Positions 27,679-35,367 of a stretch of 35,367 nt of DNA are shown piece after piece. The notes below the pieces were generated by a model. It saw nothing but the letters and a program-made list of their open reading frames with translations, was not told where the DNA came from and searched no databases. The position numbers and the translations under genes were made by a program. The DNA is from a virus, in IMG/VR virus record IMGVR_UViG_3300046536_000386, positions 1 through 35,367 of that record; one strand, given 5' to 3'. How positions within the stretch are numbered: position 1 is the first letter of the stretch; every line of letters starts with the position of its first letter.

Positions 27679-27939
27679 ATGCCTCTCACACAAGACTTCG
27701 ACGAAATCCAACGGCTAGTTGATGCGCTGGTTGCTTCGATTGGCGCGCGATCCGCGGCTGTCGTCATCACCTCTCAGGAGGGGCCGGTTGCGCTTTTTCG
27801 ATCCGGCTTTGATCGACACCGCGACGTGAACGACGCGCTCGTGCTCGGGCTGCACATCAACATGAGCGATCACGACTCGCAGGTTCTCGCGGGCGCGGCT
27901 GGCGCCGATGCGCAAGCCCTTGCTGAATCCCTCAACTAA
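27679..27939 (+). CDS. Small hypothetical protein in head region
   Basis: The 86-residue protein begins at ATG 27679 with AGGGCGGG upstream. It is a compact alpha/beta sequence (I-Q-R-L-V-D-A-L-V-A-S-I, A-A-V-V-I-T-S). Between portal and scaffold it may be a minor head or assembly protein; not recognised. Confidence 0.55.
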   Translation: MPLTQDFDEIQRLVDALVASIGARSAAVVITSQEGPVALFRSGFDRHRDVNDALVLGLHINMSDHDSQVLAGAAGADAQALAESLN

Positions 27940-27953
27940 TCGGAGCAAACCAC

Positions 27954-28538
27954 ATGCGTATCTCGAATCTCCTTCGCGTCATTCTCGGCTTTTCCGGCCT
28001 CTTTCAGTTCCGCAACAACGACGGCGACACTGGCGGCAACTCGACGCCGCCCGCACCGCCAGCGCCGAAAGAATCGTTCTCCCGCGAGTACGTGAGCGAA
28101 CTGCGCGATGAGGCGAAATCCTACCGCCTGAAGGCGGCAGAAAAAGACACCGCACTTGCAACCGCGCAAGCGCGAATCGCCGAACTCGAAGCCGGCACGA
28201 AAGACGCGCTCACCGCCGCTGAAAAAGCCGCGAACGATCGCGTGCTGCGCGCCGAACTCAAAGCCGTCGCCGCGAAACACGGCGTTGTCGACGTGAACGA
28301 CGCGCTCAAGGTGCTCGACCTCTCCGGCGTGAAGCTCGACGAGAACGGCGACGTGATCGGCGCTGATGAACTGTTCGAAGCCGCGAAGAAGGCAAAGCCC
28401 TATCTCTTCGGCACGACGAGCACATCGAGCACGCAAAAGCCGCCGCCCGCTGGCGACCCGAAGCCGGTCGACGTTCGCAAGGTCGAATCGAAGGATTACG
28501 AGGCAGCAAAGGCCGCTTTCCTGAAGGCAGCGCGCTAA
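27954..28538 (+). CDS. Capsid scaffold-like protein
   Basis: The 194-residue protein sits just before the major capsid gene. The central part (about residues 40-110) is a charged coiled coil (E-L-R-D-E-A-K-S-Y-R-L-K-A-A-E-K, A-R-I-A-E-L-E-A), as in phage scaffolds of the GP20 type (PF06810), and a helical, Pro-containing end follows. A hydrophobic N-terminus (N-L-L-R-V-I-L-G-F-S-G-L-F) is unusual for a scaffold. Confidence 0.75.
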   Translation: MRISNLLRVILGFSGLFQFRNNDGDTGGNSTPPAPPAPKESFSREYVSELRDEAKSYRLKAAEKDTALATAQARIAELEAGTKDALTAAEKAANDRVLRAELKAVAAKHGVVDVNDALKVLDLSGVKLDENGDVIGADELFEAAKKAKPYLFGTTSTSSTQKPPPAGDPKPVDVRKVESKDYEAAKAAFLKAAR

Positions 28539-28576
28539 GTCCCGCCCGACACAGAGCAGTACACACCTAAACCGAA

Positions 28577-28599
28577 GCCCGCCATTGCGCGGGCTTTTT
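28577..28599 (+). terminator. Intrinsic terminator between scaffold and capsid genes
   Basis: GCCCGC (28577-28582), loop CATTGC, GCGGGC (28589-28594), five Ts. Confidence 0.75.
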
Positions 28600-28619
28600 G
28601 CTTTTAAGGAACGCATCAC

Positions 28620-29930
28620 ATGCCGATCAGCAATTTCCCCGCCGCTCTCCAACCGGCAATCCAACAAGGTTTCCTGGCGCGCGAGTTTCAAGGCGGCTTG
28701 GAATCGCAAATCACGTATCGCGCTGTCGCTGACCGCGAGAAGTTCGCGAATGCGGTCGGTGAAACGATCACGAAGACGCGCCGCGGCCTGAAGGCTCCGG
28801 TTACGGCTCCGCTCTCGCCGGCCGGCAACACGAACCTCGACAACGGTCTCACGCCGTCGGGCTGGACGATCGAGCAGTACACGCTCGGCATCGATATGTA
28901 CGGCGACACGATGGACCTTAACATGGTGACGACTCGCGTCGGCATCGCGTCGCAGTTCCTGCAAAACGCGCATGTGAACGGCGTCCAAGCGATGCAATCG
29001 CTCGACCGCCTCGCGCGTAACAAGCTGTTCGGCGCATACCTGTCGGGTAACACCCGCGTTCGCACGACCCTCGGCGCGCCGGCAACGACCGTCGCAGTCG
29101 ACGACGTGCGCGGCTTCCAGTATGTGAGCGTGAACGGCGTTCTCGTCCCGGTTTCCGGCACGAACACGCTGAACGTCGTTTTCGCGAACGGCAACAGCTA
29201 CACGCTGACCGGCGTCGCCGTCGACGGCTCGAACGTCTCGACCGCTCCGAACGGCGTTTCGGGTACGTTGACGTTCTCGGGCAACGTCTCGACCGCTGAC
29301 GGCACGGCCGGCAATTCGGTCATCGCCGCGAATGCCGCTTCGGTTCTCCGTCCGAACGGCCGTCTCTCGACCTCGGCAATCGTCGCGGGCGACCTGCTCA
29401 CGATGCAAGACCTGCTCGCGGGCGTGACCGTGCTGCGCAACAACCGCGTGCCGACCGTCGGCGGTCTGTACAACTTCTACGCGGACAACGCGCAGTTGAA
29501 GGGTCTGTTCAAGGATGCGGATTTCAAACTGCTCTATCAAGGTCAGTACGGCTCGCAAGCGTATCAGACCGGCCAAGTGATGGAACTGATGGGCCTGCGC
29601 ATCATCCCGACCGTCGAATCGCCGCAGCAAACGCTCGGCGCGGTCAACGTGCATCGCGGCATCATGTGCGGCCAAGGCGCGCTGATTGAGGGCGATTACG
29701 AGGCGATTGCGCATAGCGACATCGGCATCGAGGAAGGTCTGATCGAGATGATCGACGGCGTTGCAATGGTCACGCGTGAACCGCTCGACCGCCTGAAGCA
29801 AATCATCGCTCAATCGTGGTACTGGATCGGTGGCTTCGCTGTTCCGACCGACATCACGGCGAACCAAAACATCATCCCGACCGCGACGAACAGCTACTTC
29901 AAGCGCGCTGTCGTGATCGAATCGGCCTAA
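28620..29930 (+). CDS. Major capsid protein
   Basis: Position after the scaffold, 436-residue length and composition (low charge, many Gly/Asn/Thr) fit a major capsid protein of HK97-like fold. Segments typical of this group are G-F-L-A-R-E-F-Q-G-G-L-E-S-Q and the end Y-F-K-R-A-V-V-I-E-S-A. Residues about 145-245 form a Thr/Val/Gly-rich beta segment that looks like an inserted domain exposed on the capsid. It has terminators on both sides, so its level can differ from its neighbours. Confidence 0.8.
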   Translation: MPISNFPAALQPAIQQGFLAREFQGGLESQITYRAVADREKFANAVGETITKTRRGLKAPVTAPLSPAGNTNLDNGLTPSGWTIEQYTLGIDMYGDTMDLNMVTTRVGIASQFLQNAHVNGVQAMQSLDRLARNKLFGAYLSGNTRVRTTLGAPATTVAVDDVRGFQYVSVNGVLVPVSGTNTLNVVFANGNSYTLTGVAVDGSNVSTAPNGVSGTLTFSGNVSTADGTAGNSVIAANAASVLRPNGRLSTSAIVAGDLLTMQDLLAGVTVLRNNRVPTVGGLYNFYADNAQLKGLFKDADFKLLYQGQYGSQAYQTGQVMELMGLRIIPTVESPQQTLGAVNVHRGIMCGQGALIEGDYEAIAHSDIGIEEGLIEMIDGVAMVTREPLDRLKQIIAQSWYWIGGFAVPTDITANQNIIPTATNSYFKRAVVIESA

Positions 29931-29938
29931 TCGGGCAT

Positions 29939-29975
29939 GGGGCGCGTTTTCCGGCAAATCCGGCGCGCCCCTTTT
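29939..29975 (+). terminator. Intrinsic terminator after the capsid gene
   Basis: GGGGCGCG (29939-29946) pairs with CGCGCCCC (29964-29971) around a 17-nt loop, followed by TTTT. Confidence 0.75.
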
Positions 29976-29987
29976 CACGAGGAAATC

Positions 29988-30260
29988 ATGAGTGACGCAA
30001 CTGCGCCAGAAGGCGCGCAAGCGGCTCTCGTGACCTCGGATGCACCGACAGACGCACCGAAGGTCACGAAGCCCGCCAAGGCTGCAAAAACCGCTCCGCT
30101 CCCCGACTCTGTGACGCTTGCCGCGCCGCATGGCTTCTATGACGAAGCCGGCGACCTTCAGGCATGGCTCGCGGGCGAGGTTGTGACGGCGAAGGCTGAA
30201 ATCAAATTGCTTATCGAGCGCGGCGCGCGCTTGCTCGGCATCAACGGGGAACAGGGCTAA
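29988..30260 (+). CDS. Small head-region protein
   Basis: Start at ATG 29988 behind GAGGAA, 90 residues. An Ala/Pro/Lys-rich disordered N-terminal half is followed by a compact module (T-L-A-A-P-H-G-F-Y-D-E-A-G-D-L-Q-A-W) seen in small phage head proteins. It overlaps the next start (TAATG). Precise role unknown. Confidence 0.6.
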   Translation: MSDATAPEGAQAALVTSDAPTDAPKVTKPAKAAKTAPLPDSVTLAAPHGFYDEAGDLQAWLAGEVVTAKAEIKLLIERGARLLGINGEQG

Positions 30261-30646
30261 TGCTCACCGACGCTCAACGGGTCGATGTTCGACGCTTCTG
30301 CGGTTATCCGCTCTACGGCGGGCAACCCGTTCAGGCGTTCGGGTATCGATTCTTTCAGCAGTACGGCACGCTCGAATTCCGCATGTCGAACATGCAGGAC
30401 GCGGAAGAGGCGGTTGTAACCAACTACCTCACGCAATTGAGCGCGCTGGAAACGGCCATCTACGGCACAAGCGACAACCTCGATACGGACGTCGCTGCCG
30501 TGTGGACGCACAACAAGAACGAGCAGCGCGACCGCGAAGCGCTGTTCGACTCGACGCGGCGCCGCTTGTGCGGATTCTTCGGCATCCCGCCCGGCCCGGC
30601 GTTTGACGTATCGGGTAGCGGCGGCTCTATCGCGCTGGTGGTCTGA
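30260..30646 (+). CDS. Head-tail connector-like protein
   Basis: The 128-residue, mainly helical protein follows the capsid genes in the position of gp6/gp15-type connectors. The segment V-D-V-R-R-F-C-G-Y-P-L-Y-G is like that of small head completion proteins. It overlaps the previous and next genes by one base each (TAATG, TGATG). The role is inferred from position. Confidence 0.6.
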   Translation: MLTDAQRVDVRRFCGYPLYGGQPVQAFGYRFFQQYGTLEFRMSNMQDAEEAVVTNYLTQLSALETAIYGTSDNLDTDVAAVWTHNKNEQRDREALFDSTRRRLCGFFGIPPGPAFDVSGSGGSIALVV

Positions 30647-31290
30647 TGAACGGCGCGACAGCACAAGCGCAGGTCTACAAGGGCTATGCGCAGGTAGCGA
30701 AGCGCATCGGCAACGCATTCACCCTCTACCGGCCGACGTCGGCGGATATGACGGTCGCGCAGATCGTCGCAACGAACTTCCTCGCCAGTCTCAACGCGGA
30801 GGACATGACCTATCGGCGCCCGAACAAGTACGGCAAACCGACGTGGTTTGCGGTTATGGACGGTCGAGTTACGCAAGTTGGTGATTACCTCATCGGCGCG
30901 ACCGGCAAGTTCTTCGTCGCGGCTCAACAACCGCTTCTCCCGATTCTCGTCGTCGAGTGCAATCGCACGATCAACATCACACGCCCGCAAGTGCAGACGC
31001 AATTCGGCGCGGTGACCGACTACGAAGGCACGACGGCGGCGAATGAGACGCCGCTGATGACCGGATGGCCGGCGAGCGTGCTGCAAGGCACGAAGGGCGA
31101 AAAAGGCGGTGTCGCGCTGCCTGGCGATGTGCGTGACGCGTGGTGGGCGATCCTGCTGCCGTTCGTGCCGGGCGTCGTGCTGCGATCAGGCGACCTCATC
31201 GCCGACGAGCTCGGGCGGCGCTACATCATTTCGAGCGCTGAGCTTAGCGATTTGGGCTGGCGGCTTACTGCGCAACAGGGGCAGACATGA
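30646..31290 (+). CDS. Head/tail completion protein
   Basis: A 214-residue mixed alpha/beta protein (G-D-Y-L-I-G-A-T-G-K-F-F-V, P-L-L-P-I-L-V-V-E-C-N-R) located between the connector and the tail terminator-like gene. Proteins of this type in myoviruses close the head or join it to the tail. Not assigned to a named family. ATGA overlap with the next gene. Confidence 0.55.
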   Translation: MNGATAQAQVYKGYAQVAKRIGNAFTLYRPTSADMTVAQIVATNFLASLNAEDMTYRRPNKYGKPTWFAVMDGRVTQVGDYLIGATGKFFVAAQQPLLPILVVECNRTINITRPQVQTQFGAVTDYEGTTAANETPLMTGWPASVLQGTKGEKGGVALPGDVRDAWWAILLPFVPGVVLRSGDLIADELGRRYIISSAELSDLGWRLTAQQGQT

Positions 31291-32123
31291 GCGACGTTTC
31301 CGATGTGCAAAACGTGCTCGTCGGCCTAATCGCCGGCTGGCTCTATCCGAACGGCACGAATCAACCTTCGGCGGTCGGCTTCAATGTCCGCGTGGGCGCG
31401 GGCTGGCCGACGCAAGCGAGCCTCGATTCCGATCTCGCGCAAGGCGTAGCGCAGGTTTCGGTCTACGCGACCGCGATCGAGCGCAAGACGACGCGCTATA
31501 TGCAGGGCTGGCAACCGCGCGACTCGTTCGCACCGACGATCACGCTCGCGAAGGCGGGCAGTGTCGTCACGGTCGGCGGCGCACTGCCCTCGCCATTCTC
31601 CGCGCAAAACCTCGCGGTGTTCGTCGGCAATTCGCCCTACTCCTACTCGGTGCAGCCGACCGACACGCTCGCGAGCATCGCCGCAGCGCTCGCCGCAATC
31701 ATCGCGCAGGACTATCCCGGCACGACAAGCGCAGGCGCAAATATCACCCTGCCCGCGAACGCCGCTATTGGCGCACTTCGAACGGGCGGCACAGGAACCG
31801 CGGTCAAGGTCATCAAGAACCAAGATCGCGCGTTCCAAATCACGCTTTGGTGCAGCACGCCCGCGCAACGCACGGCGCTCGCCAACGTGATCGATCCGAA
31901 TCTCGCCGACCTTGTGTTTCTCGCGATGCCCGATGGCTTCAACGCGCGAATCGTCTACATGGATAGCCCGCAGCAGGACATCGGCGAGAAAGCGCGGCTG
32001 TTTCGTCGCGACTTCCGTTATCGCGTCGATTACGCGACGACGAAGGTCTCGGACGCTCCGCAAGTCATTGTCGGCGACCTGAACATCGTGACCGATGCCG
32101 GCGCCGTTCTCAAACCCGTCTAG
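31287..32123 (+). CDS. Tail completion/terminator-like protein
   Basis: The 278-residue protein has an N-terminal helix (V-Q-N-V-L-V-G-L-I-A-G-W-L-Y-P) followed by a beta-rich body, the layout of long tail terminators in Burkholderia myoviruses, and lies immediately upstream of the sheath genes. The middle (residues about 85-175) is Ala/Thr-rich and may be an insertion. Confidence 0.6.
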   Translation: MSDVSDVQNVLVGLIAGWLYPNGTNQPSAVGFNVRVGAGWPTQASLDSDLAQGVAQVSVYATAIERKTTRYMQGWQPRDSFAPTITLAKAGSVVTVGGALPSPFSAQNLAVFVGNSPYSYSVQPTDTLASIAAALAAIIAQDYPGTTSAGANITLPANAAIGALRTGGTGTAVKVIKNQDRAFQITLWCSTPAQRTALANVIDPNLADLVFLAMPDGFNARIVYMDSPQQDIGEKARLFRRDFRYRVDYATTKVSDAPQVIVGDLNIVTDAGAVLKPV

Positions 32124-32130
32124 GAACCCT

Positions 32131-32298
32131 ATGGCAAAGCAAGACGACGCGGCGACGTTCGATTATGAACTCGTCGTGCTGCATCAGTTCGGCTTCACCG
32201 AGCGCGGCACGCGCATCAGTGATGCGGCCGAAATTCAGAAGGTCATCGACGAAGGTCACGCCGACAAATGCGTGAAGGTCGCGAAGGAGGCTAAATAA
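32131..32298 (+). CDS. 55-residue protein upstream of tail sheath
   Basis: Start at ATG 32131 with TAGGAA upstream; a small soluble protein (F-D-Y-E-L-V-V-L-H-Q-F-G-F) that overlaps the sheath start (TAATG). Small proteins at this site are frequent in sheath-bearing phages (compare Mu gp38-type); function unknown. Confidence 0.65.
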   Translation: MAKQDDAATFDYELVVLHQFGFTERGTRISDAAEIQKVIDEGHADKCVKVAKEAK

Positions 32299-33848
32299 TG
32301 CCGATTTATCAAGCTGGCTCGCTGAATTTTTCGGCCCTCTCCGCTCCTGGCGTCTATCTGTCTATCCAGGCGCCCCCGCTCATCATCAACGGCGTACCGT
32401 CGAACATTCTCGGCGCGGTCGGCATTGGCTCCTGGGGTCCGGTCAATGCGCCGGTTCTCGTTGGCTCGCCCGCTGACGTCACGCAATGGCTCGGCGCTCC
32501 GCAGGTTCGCAAGTACGACCTCGCGACCGCGATGAACGTGTTCTTCCTGCAAGGCGCAACCGCGGTTCAATACGTGCGCGTCACGGACGGCACCGACGTC
32601 GCGGCGACCGGCAAGCTGATGGACACGAACGGAACGCCCGCAATCGGCGCGAACCTGACGGCGATCTACACCGGCACGCGCGGCAACTCGATCACCGCCG
32701 CCGTCACCGCGGGCACGAAGTCGAGCACGTTCAAGGTCACGATTTCGCTGCCGGGCACGCAAGCCGAAGTGTTCGACAACATCGGCGGCACTGGCGCGGC
32801 GCTGTGGACGAACATCGTCAACGCGATCAACAACGGCCAATCGAACGTGCGCGGCCCGTCGCAGCTCGTCGTCGCGACCGCTGGCCCGGCAACCGCCGCG
32901 CCGAACATCACGACGCCTGCGACCTTCGCGAGCGGCACGGACGGCACGACGACGCTCACCGACTCGCTGCTCGTCGGCGCCGACGGCAACGCCGGCACGC
33001 GCAAAGGCATGTACTGCTTGCGCGGCACTGGCGCCCAGGTCGGTTGCTTGGTCGATCACTCGGACCTCACCGCCGCGTCGACGGTGCTCGCGTTCTCTCT
33101 GTCCGAGGGCATCTATTTCGGCTTGCAGGGCGCACCGAGCGCGAATTACACGACCGTTTCGACCGCGCTCAACACGGCCGGCGCCGATGGCTACGGCGTC
33201 AAGGTATTCGTCGGCGATTGGGTCACGTACTTCGACGGTACGAATCAGCAAAACCGCCTGCTCGGTCCGGCAACGTTTTGGGCTGGCAAGCAAGCCGCTC
33301 TGTCGCCGGAGCAATCGAGCCTGAACAAACCGCTCTACGGCATCGTCGGCACGCAGCGCACCGCGCAAAACCTGCCCTACACGAGCGCGGAAATCGGCGC
33401 GATCAATCAGGCGCGTCTTGACGTGATCGGCAACCCGTCGCCGGGCGGCAACTACTACGCGACGCAGACGGGCGGCAACGCGTCGAGCACGGCGGGGCAG
33501 GATGGCGACAACTACACGCGGATGACCAACTACCTTGCTCTGACCCTTGCGGCGGCGTTCGGAACGGTCATCGGCAAGAATCAGACTGTCGACCTGCGCA
33601 ACGACGTTCGCGCGGCGATGCAAGCGTTCCTGTCGAACCTCTGGCGCCTGAACATGATCGGCGACGTCAACAACCCGACGCAAGCGCCGTTCTCGGTGCA
33701 GATCGACAAGGCGAACAACCCTGATTCGGCAGTCGCGAACGGGTACATGCAAGCCGACGTCAAGGTGAAATACCTGTCGGTGGTGCTGTTCTTCGTCATC
33801 AACCTGCAAGGCGGTCAGACGGTTCAAATCCAGTCGAGCGTTCAGTAA
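32298..33848 (+). CDS. Tail sheath protein
   Basis: The 516-residue protein starts A-P-G-V-Y-L-S-I after a short leader and has the segments G-I-G-S-W-G-P-V-N-A-P-V-L-V and A-M-N-V-F-F-L-Q-G-A that mark contractile tail sheaths; the C-terminal third (R-N-D-V-R-A-A-M-Q-A-F-L-S-N-L-W) forms the interlocking part. It proves a contractile tail. A terminator follows. Confidence 0.95.
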   Translation: MPIYQAGSLNFSALSAPGVYLSIQAPPLIINGVPSNILGAVGIGSWGPVNAPVLVGSPADVTQWLGAPQVRKYDLATAMNVFFLQGATAVQYVRVTDGTDVAATGKLMDTNGTPAIGANLTAIYTGTRGNSITAAVTAGTKSSTFKVTISLPGTQAEVFDNIGGTGAALWTNIVNAINNGQSNVRGPSQLVVATAGPATAAPNITTPATFASGTDGTTTLTDSLLVGADGNAGTRKGMYCLRGTGAQVGCLVDHSDLTAASTVLAFSLSEGIYFGLQGAPSANYTTVSTALNTAGADGYGVKVFVGDWVTYFDGTNQQNRLLGPATFWAGKQAALSPEQSSLNKPLYGIVGTQRTAQNLPYTSAEIGAINQARLDVIGNPSPGGNYYATQTGGNASSTAGQDGDNYTRMTNYLALTLAAAFGTVIGKNQTVDLRNDVRAAMQAFLSNLWRLNMIGDVNNPTQAPFSVQIDKANNPDSAVANGYMQADVKVKYLSVVLFFVINLQGGQTVQIQSSVQ

Positions 33849-33854
33849 AACCCG

Positions 33855-33876
33855 GCCCGCCTCGCGCGGGCTTTTT
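33855..33876 (+). terminator. Intrinsic terminator after the sheath gene
   Basis: GCCCGC (33855-33860), loop CTCGC, GCGGGC (33866-33871), five Ts. Confidence 0.8.
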
Positions 33877-33891
33877 CTTTGAGGCTCAAAC

Positions 33892-34320
33892 ATGCCGCTC
33901 AACGGCTTTACTATCGGTCGCGACCTCTCGGTGAATATCCAGACGCCGGCCGGTCAATTGAATCTCGCGCTGATTACCAAGTTCACCGCGAAACCCGACA
34001 TCACCGACGTCAAGGTGAAGGGTCTCGACGGTCGCACGCGTCACCTTCGCTTCCCTGATGGCTGGTCCGGCTCGTTCGAAGTCGAACGACAGGACTCGAC
34101 GCTCGACGACTATTTCGCGAGCGAAGAGGCGAACTATTACGCCGGTCTCGACCTCGCGCCGTCGACCATCACCGAAACCATCACCGAAGCGAGCGGCGTC
34201 GTGTCGCAGTATCAATTCGTCGGCGTGATTTTCAAACTCGACGATGCCGGCGATTGGGAAGGCGACAAGACCGTGAAACAAAAGCTTTCGTTCGTCGCAG
34301 AACAGCGCATCAAGCTCTAA
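33892..34320 (+). CDS. Tail tube protein
   Basis: The 142-residue beta-rich protein directly after the sheath is the tail tube (major tail tube) by position, size and pattern (G-R-D-L-S-V-N-I, D-G-W-S-G-S-F-E-V, Q-K-L-S-F-V-A-E-Q). Hexamers stack inside the sheath as the DNA channel. Confidence 0.85.
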   Translation: MPLNGFTIGRDLSVNIQTPAGQLNLALITKFTAKPDITDVKVKGLDGRTRHLRFPDGWSGSFEVERQDSTLDDYFASEEANYYAGLDLAPSTITETITEASGVVSQYQFVGVIFKLDDAGDWEGDKTVKQKLSFVAEQRIKL

Positions 34321-34336
34321 TCCACAAGGAACATAA

Positions 34337-34726
34337 ATGACGACAGTCAACGTCCGAAAGAAAGCAGCGGCACCCGCCGATACCCCTTCGAAAGAACTCG
34401 TGAAGAAAGCCGCCGAAGCGGTCACGATCGACACGGCGAACGGCCTGACGGTGACGCTGAAGAAGCCGGGCGTTCTGTCGCAGTTCCGGCTCGTGAAGAT
34501 TCTCGGCGAAGCGGCGAAAAATCAGGTCTACGTCGGCATGGTGATCCCAATCACCTTCGTGACCTCGATCAATGGCGTCGCGGTCAACTACCCGAACACC
34601 GAACGCGAAATCGAAGCGATTATCACGCGCCTCGACGAGGAAGGTGTGACCGCGGTCATGCAAGCCGTCGCGGAGAACTTCGGCGGCGAATCGCCCGACG
34701 AGCAGAAGGCCGAAGTAAAAAACTAG
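34337..34726 (+). CDS. Tail assembly chaperone (short form)
   Basis: A 129-residue protein after the tube gene, with AAGGAA before its ATG. The N-terminus is Lys/Ala-rich, the rest a mixed domain (V-T-L-K-K-P-G-V-L-S-Q-F-R-L). It ends two nt after the slippery sequence at 34717-34723, so it is the zero-frame product (lambda gpG equivalent). It guides polymerisation on the tape measure. Confidence 0.85.
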   Translation: MTTVNVRKKAAAPADTPSKELVKKAAEAVTIDTANGLTVTLKKPGVLSQFRLVKILGEAAKNQVYVGMVIPITFVTSINGVAVNYPNTEREIEAIITRLDEEGVTAVMQAVAENFGGESPDEQKAEVKN

Positions 34727-34893
34727 CGCGCTCCGTTGCGGTTCGCGAAGCGCTCTGGTTGGTTCGGAATGGCGTGCCGTTCGACGTCGCGTTCTCTGTT
34801 GATGACGCGACGCGGACGGCTTTTTCAATCGTGTTCTCGGAGTTCGAAGGCAATAAATTCAACTACGAGCGCATGGAATTCGAGAAAGAGTAA
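34337..34893 (+). CDS. Tail assembly chaperone, -1 frameshift form
   Basis: Joined reading frame 34337-34723 plus 34723-34893, giving 185 residues (gpGT equivalent). The extra 56 residues (V-R-E-A-L-W-L-V-R-N-G-V-P-F, ending E-F-E-K-E) have the look of a real helical domain, have no start codon or ribosome site of their own that fits, and stop directly before the next ATG. Confidence 0.8.
34717..34723 (+). promoter_or_regulatory. Programmed -1 ribosomal frameshift site
   Basis: The heptamer A-AAA-AAC in the zero frame, immediately followed by the stop TAG, is a canonical X-XXY-YYZ slippery sequence. Pairing of AGCGC (34725-34729) with GCGCT (34750-34754) gives a possible downstream stimulatory stem. 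Confidence 0.85.
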
Positions 34894-35367
34894 ATGCGCA
34901 CATTCAACAGTCTCGGCTCATTCGCGGCTCACTTGCTCTCGCGCGATGCGGCTGTCGCGTTTGCAATGCAATCGGGGCTTGAAGCGGTCGCTCAACGCGT
35001 GCGCGACACCGCGCGCGAAGAACTAGGCCACTATCAGCCGGCAATCGGCCACTTTGACGCATGGCCGGAACTCGCTGACGCGACGAAAGATGATCGCGTT
35101 CGCAAGGGATTCACAGAGAACGACCCGCTGCTGCGCTCCGGCGATTTGCGCGAGTCGATCAAGGCGGCACACAACCGCACAGAGGCGGTGATCGGCTCCG
35201 AGTCCGACGTCGCGGTATATCAGGAACTCGGGACCAATAAAATACCGCCCCGCCCTTTCCTCGGGCCGGCGGTGCTTCACAACGAGGAATGGATAAAGCG
35301 CCTACTCGGGCGCGCGTTCGTCTCCGGCTTTCTCGGTGAAGGCGTCGACGTGAGCACGCAAATGACG
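34894..35367 (+). CDS. HK97 gp10-like virion protein (3' end outside window)
   Basis: The ATG follows the frameshift-product stop without a gap (TAA-ATG), and the frame stays open to the window end (158 residues seen). The segments L-L-R-S-G-D-L-R-E-S-I and Y-Q-E-L-G-T-N-K-I-P-P-R-P-F-L-G-P-A are the signature of gp10/virion morphogenesis proteins (PF04883-like), which act in head-tail joining. Finding it after the tail chaperone rather than near the connectors is somewhat unusual. Confidence 0.75.
   Translation, partial: MRTFNSLGSFAAHLLSRDAAVAFAMQSGLEAVAQRVRDTAREELGHYQPAIGHFDAWPELADATKDDRVRKGFTENDPLLRSGDLRESIKAAHNRTEAVIGSESDVAVYQELGTNKIPPRPFLGPAVLHNEEWIKRLLGRAFVSGFLGEGVDVSTQMT

Noticed and set aside
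27936-30131. 731-codon open frame on the minus strand
   Set aside because: It is antisense to scaffold, capsid and head genes, Arg-rich and low in normal protein features, crosses two rightward terminators, and is explained by GC-rich codon bias.
32256-33902. 548-codon open frame on the minus strand
   Set aside because: Antisense shadow of the tail sheath gene with Arg/Val-rich composition.
1-35367. CRISPR arrays, insertion sequences, integrase or transposase genes
   Set aside because: I found no regularly spaced direct repeats with unique spacers, no DDE or recombinase motifs and no terminal inverted repeats with target duplications in the translated frames.

Overview
The window is a large part of a temperate, contractile-tailed (myovirus-like) phage genome. 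It is GC-rich, most genes are packed with ATGA or GTGA overlaps, and the gene families are those of Burkholderia and related beta-proteobacterial prophages; the host assignment is an inference from style and remembered similarity, not from a database search. A partition ATPase with a ribbon-helix-helix partner sits next to a RepL-like winged-helix replication protein, and no integrase or transposase is visible. I therefore read it as a phage-plasmid, a prophage kept as an extrachromosomal replicon. Both ends cut through genes: a tail-fibre repeat protein at the left and a tail component at the right.

Layout. 1-2263 (+): end of the late region (repeat-rich fibre protein, Ig-like small protein, lipoprotein, DUF1353 protein). 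2264-4228 (+): plasmid maintenance, with centromere-like repeats, ParA, RHH protein, a palindrome-rich gap and RepL-like protein. 4238-14874 (-): a long leftward early region ending at a terminator near 4604-4627. From promoter-proximal to distal it holds a Cro-like regulator, replication proteins, a Zn-binding protein, ERF recombinase, SSB, Gp157-like protein, an acyl carrier protein, VRR-NUC nuclease, NinB, a wHTH protein, a Ref-like HNH nuclease and a DNA methyltransferase. 14875-15083 is the switch: an early promoter with a palindromic operator in its spacer, and a repressor gene transcribed the other way (15084-15506).

15507-16330 is mostly RNA and regulatory sequence: a strong promoter, a possible short terminated RNA, and a perfect 18-bp inverted repeat whose right arm covers a ribosome binding site. 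This is the arrangement of the C4 antisense-RNA immunity systems of P1/P4-type phages. 16331-22089 holds many very small accessory genes on both strands, with several short leftward units that each have a promoter and, in two cases, a terminator, plus a tRNA-like structure.

22164-35367 (+) is the packaging and structural region: terminase small and large subunits, a second DNA methyltransferase, portal, an HTH-metallophosphoesterase, scaffold, major capsid protein, connector and completion proteins, tail sheath, tail tube, a tail assembly chaperone with a canonical A AAA AAC -1 frameshift site, and a gp10-like protein. Four GC-hairpin/T-run terminators divide this region, each ending just before a structural gene.
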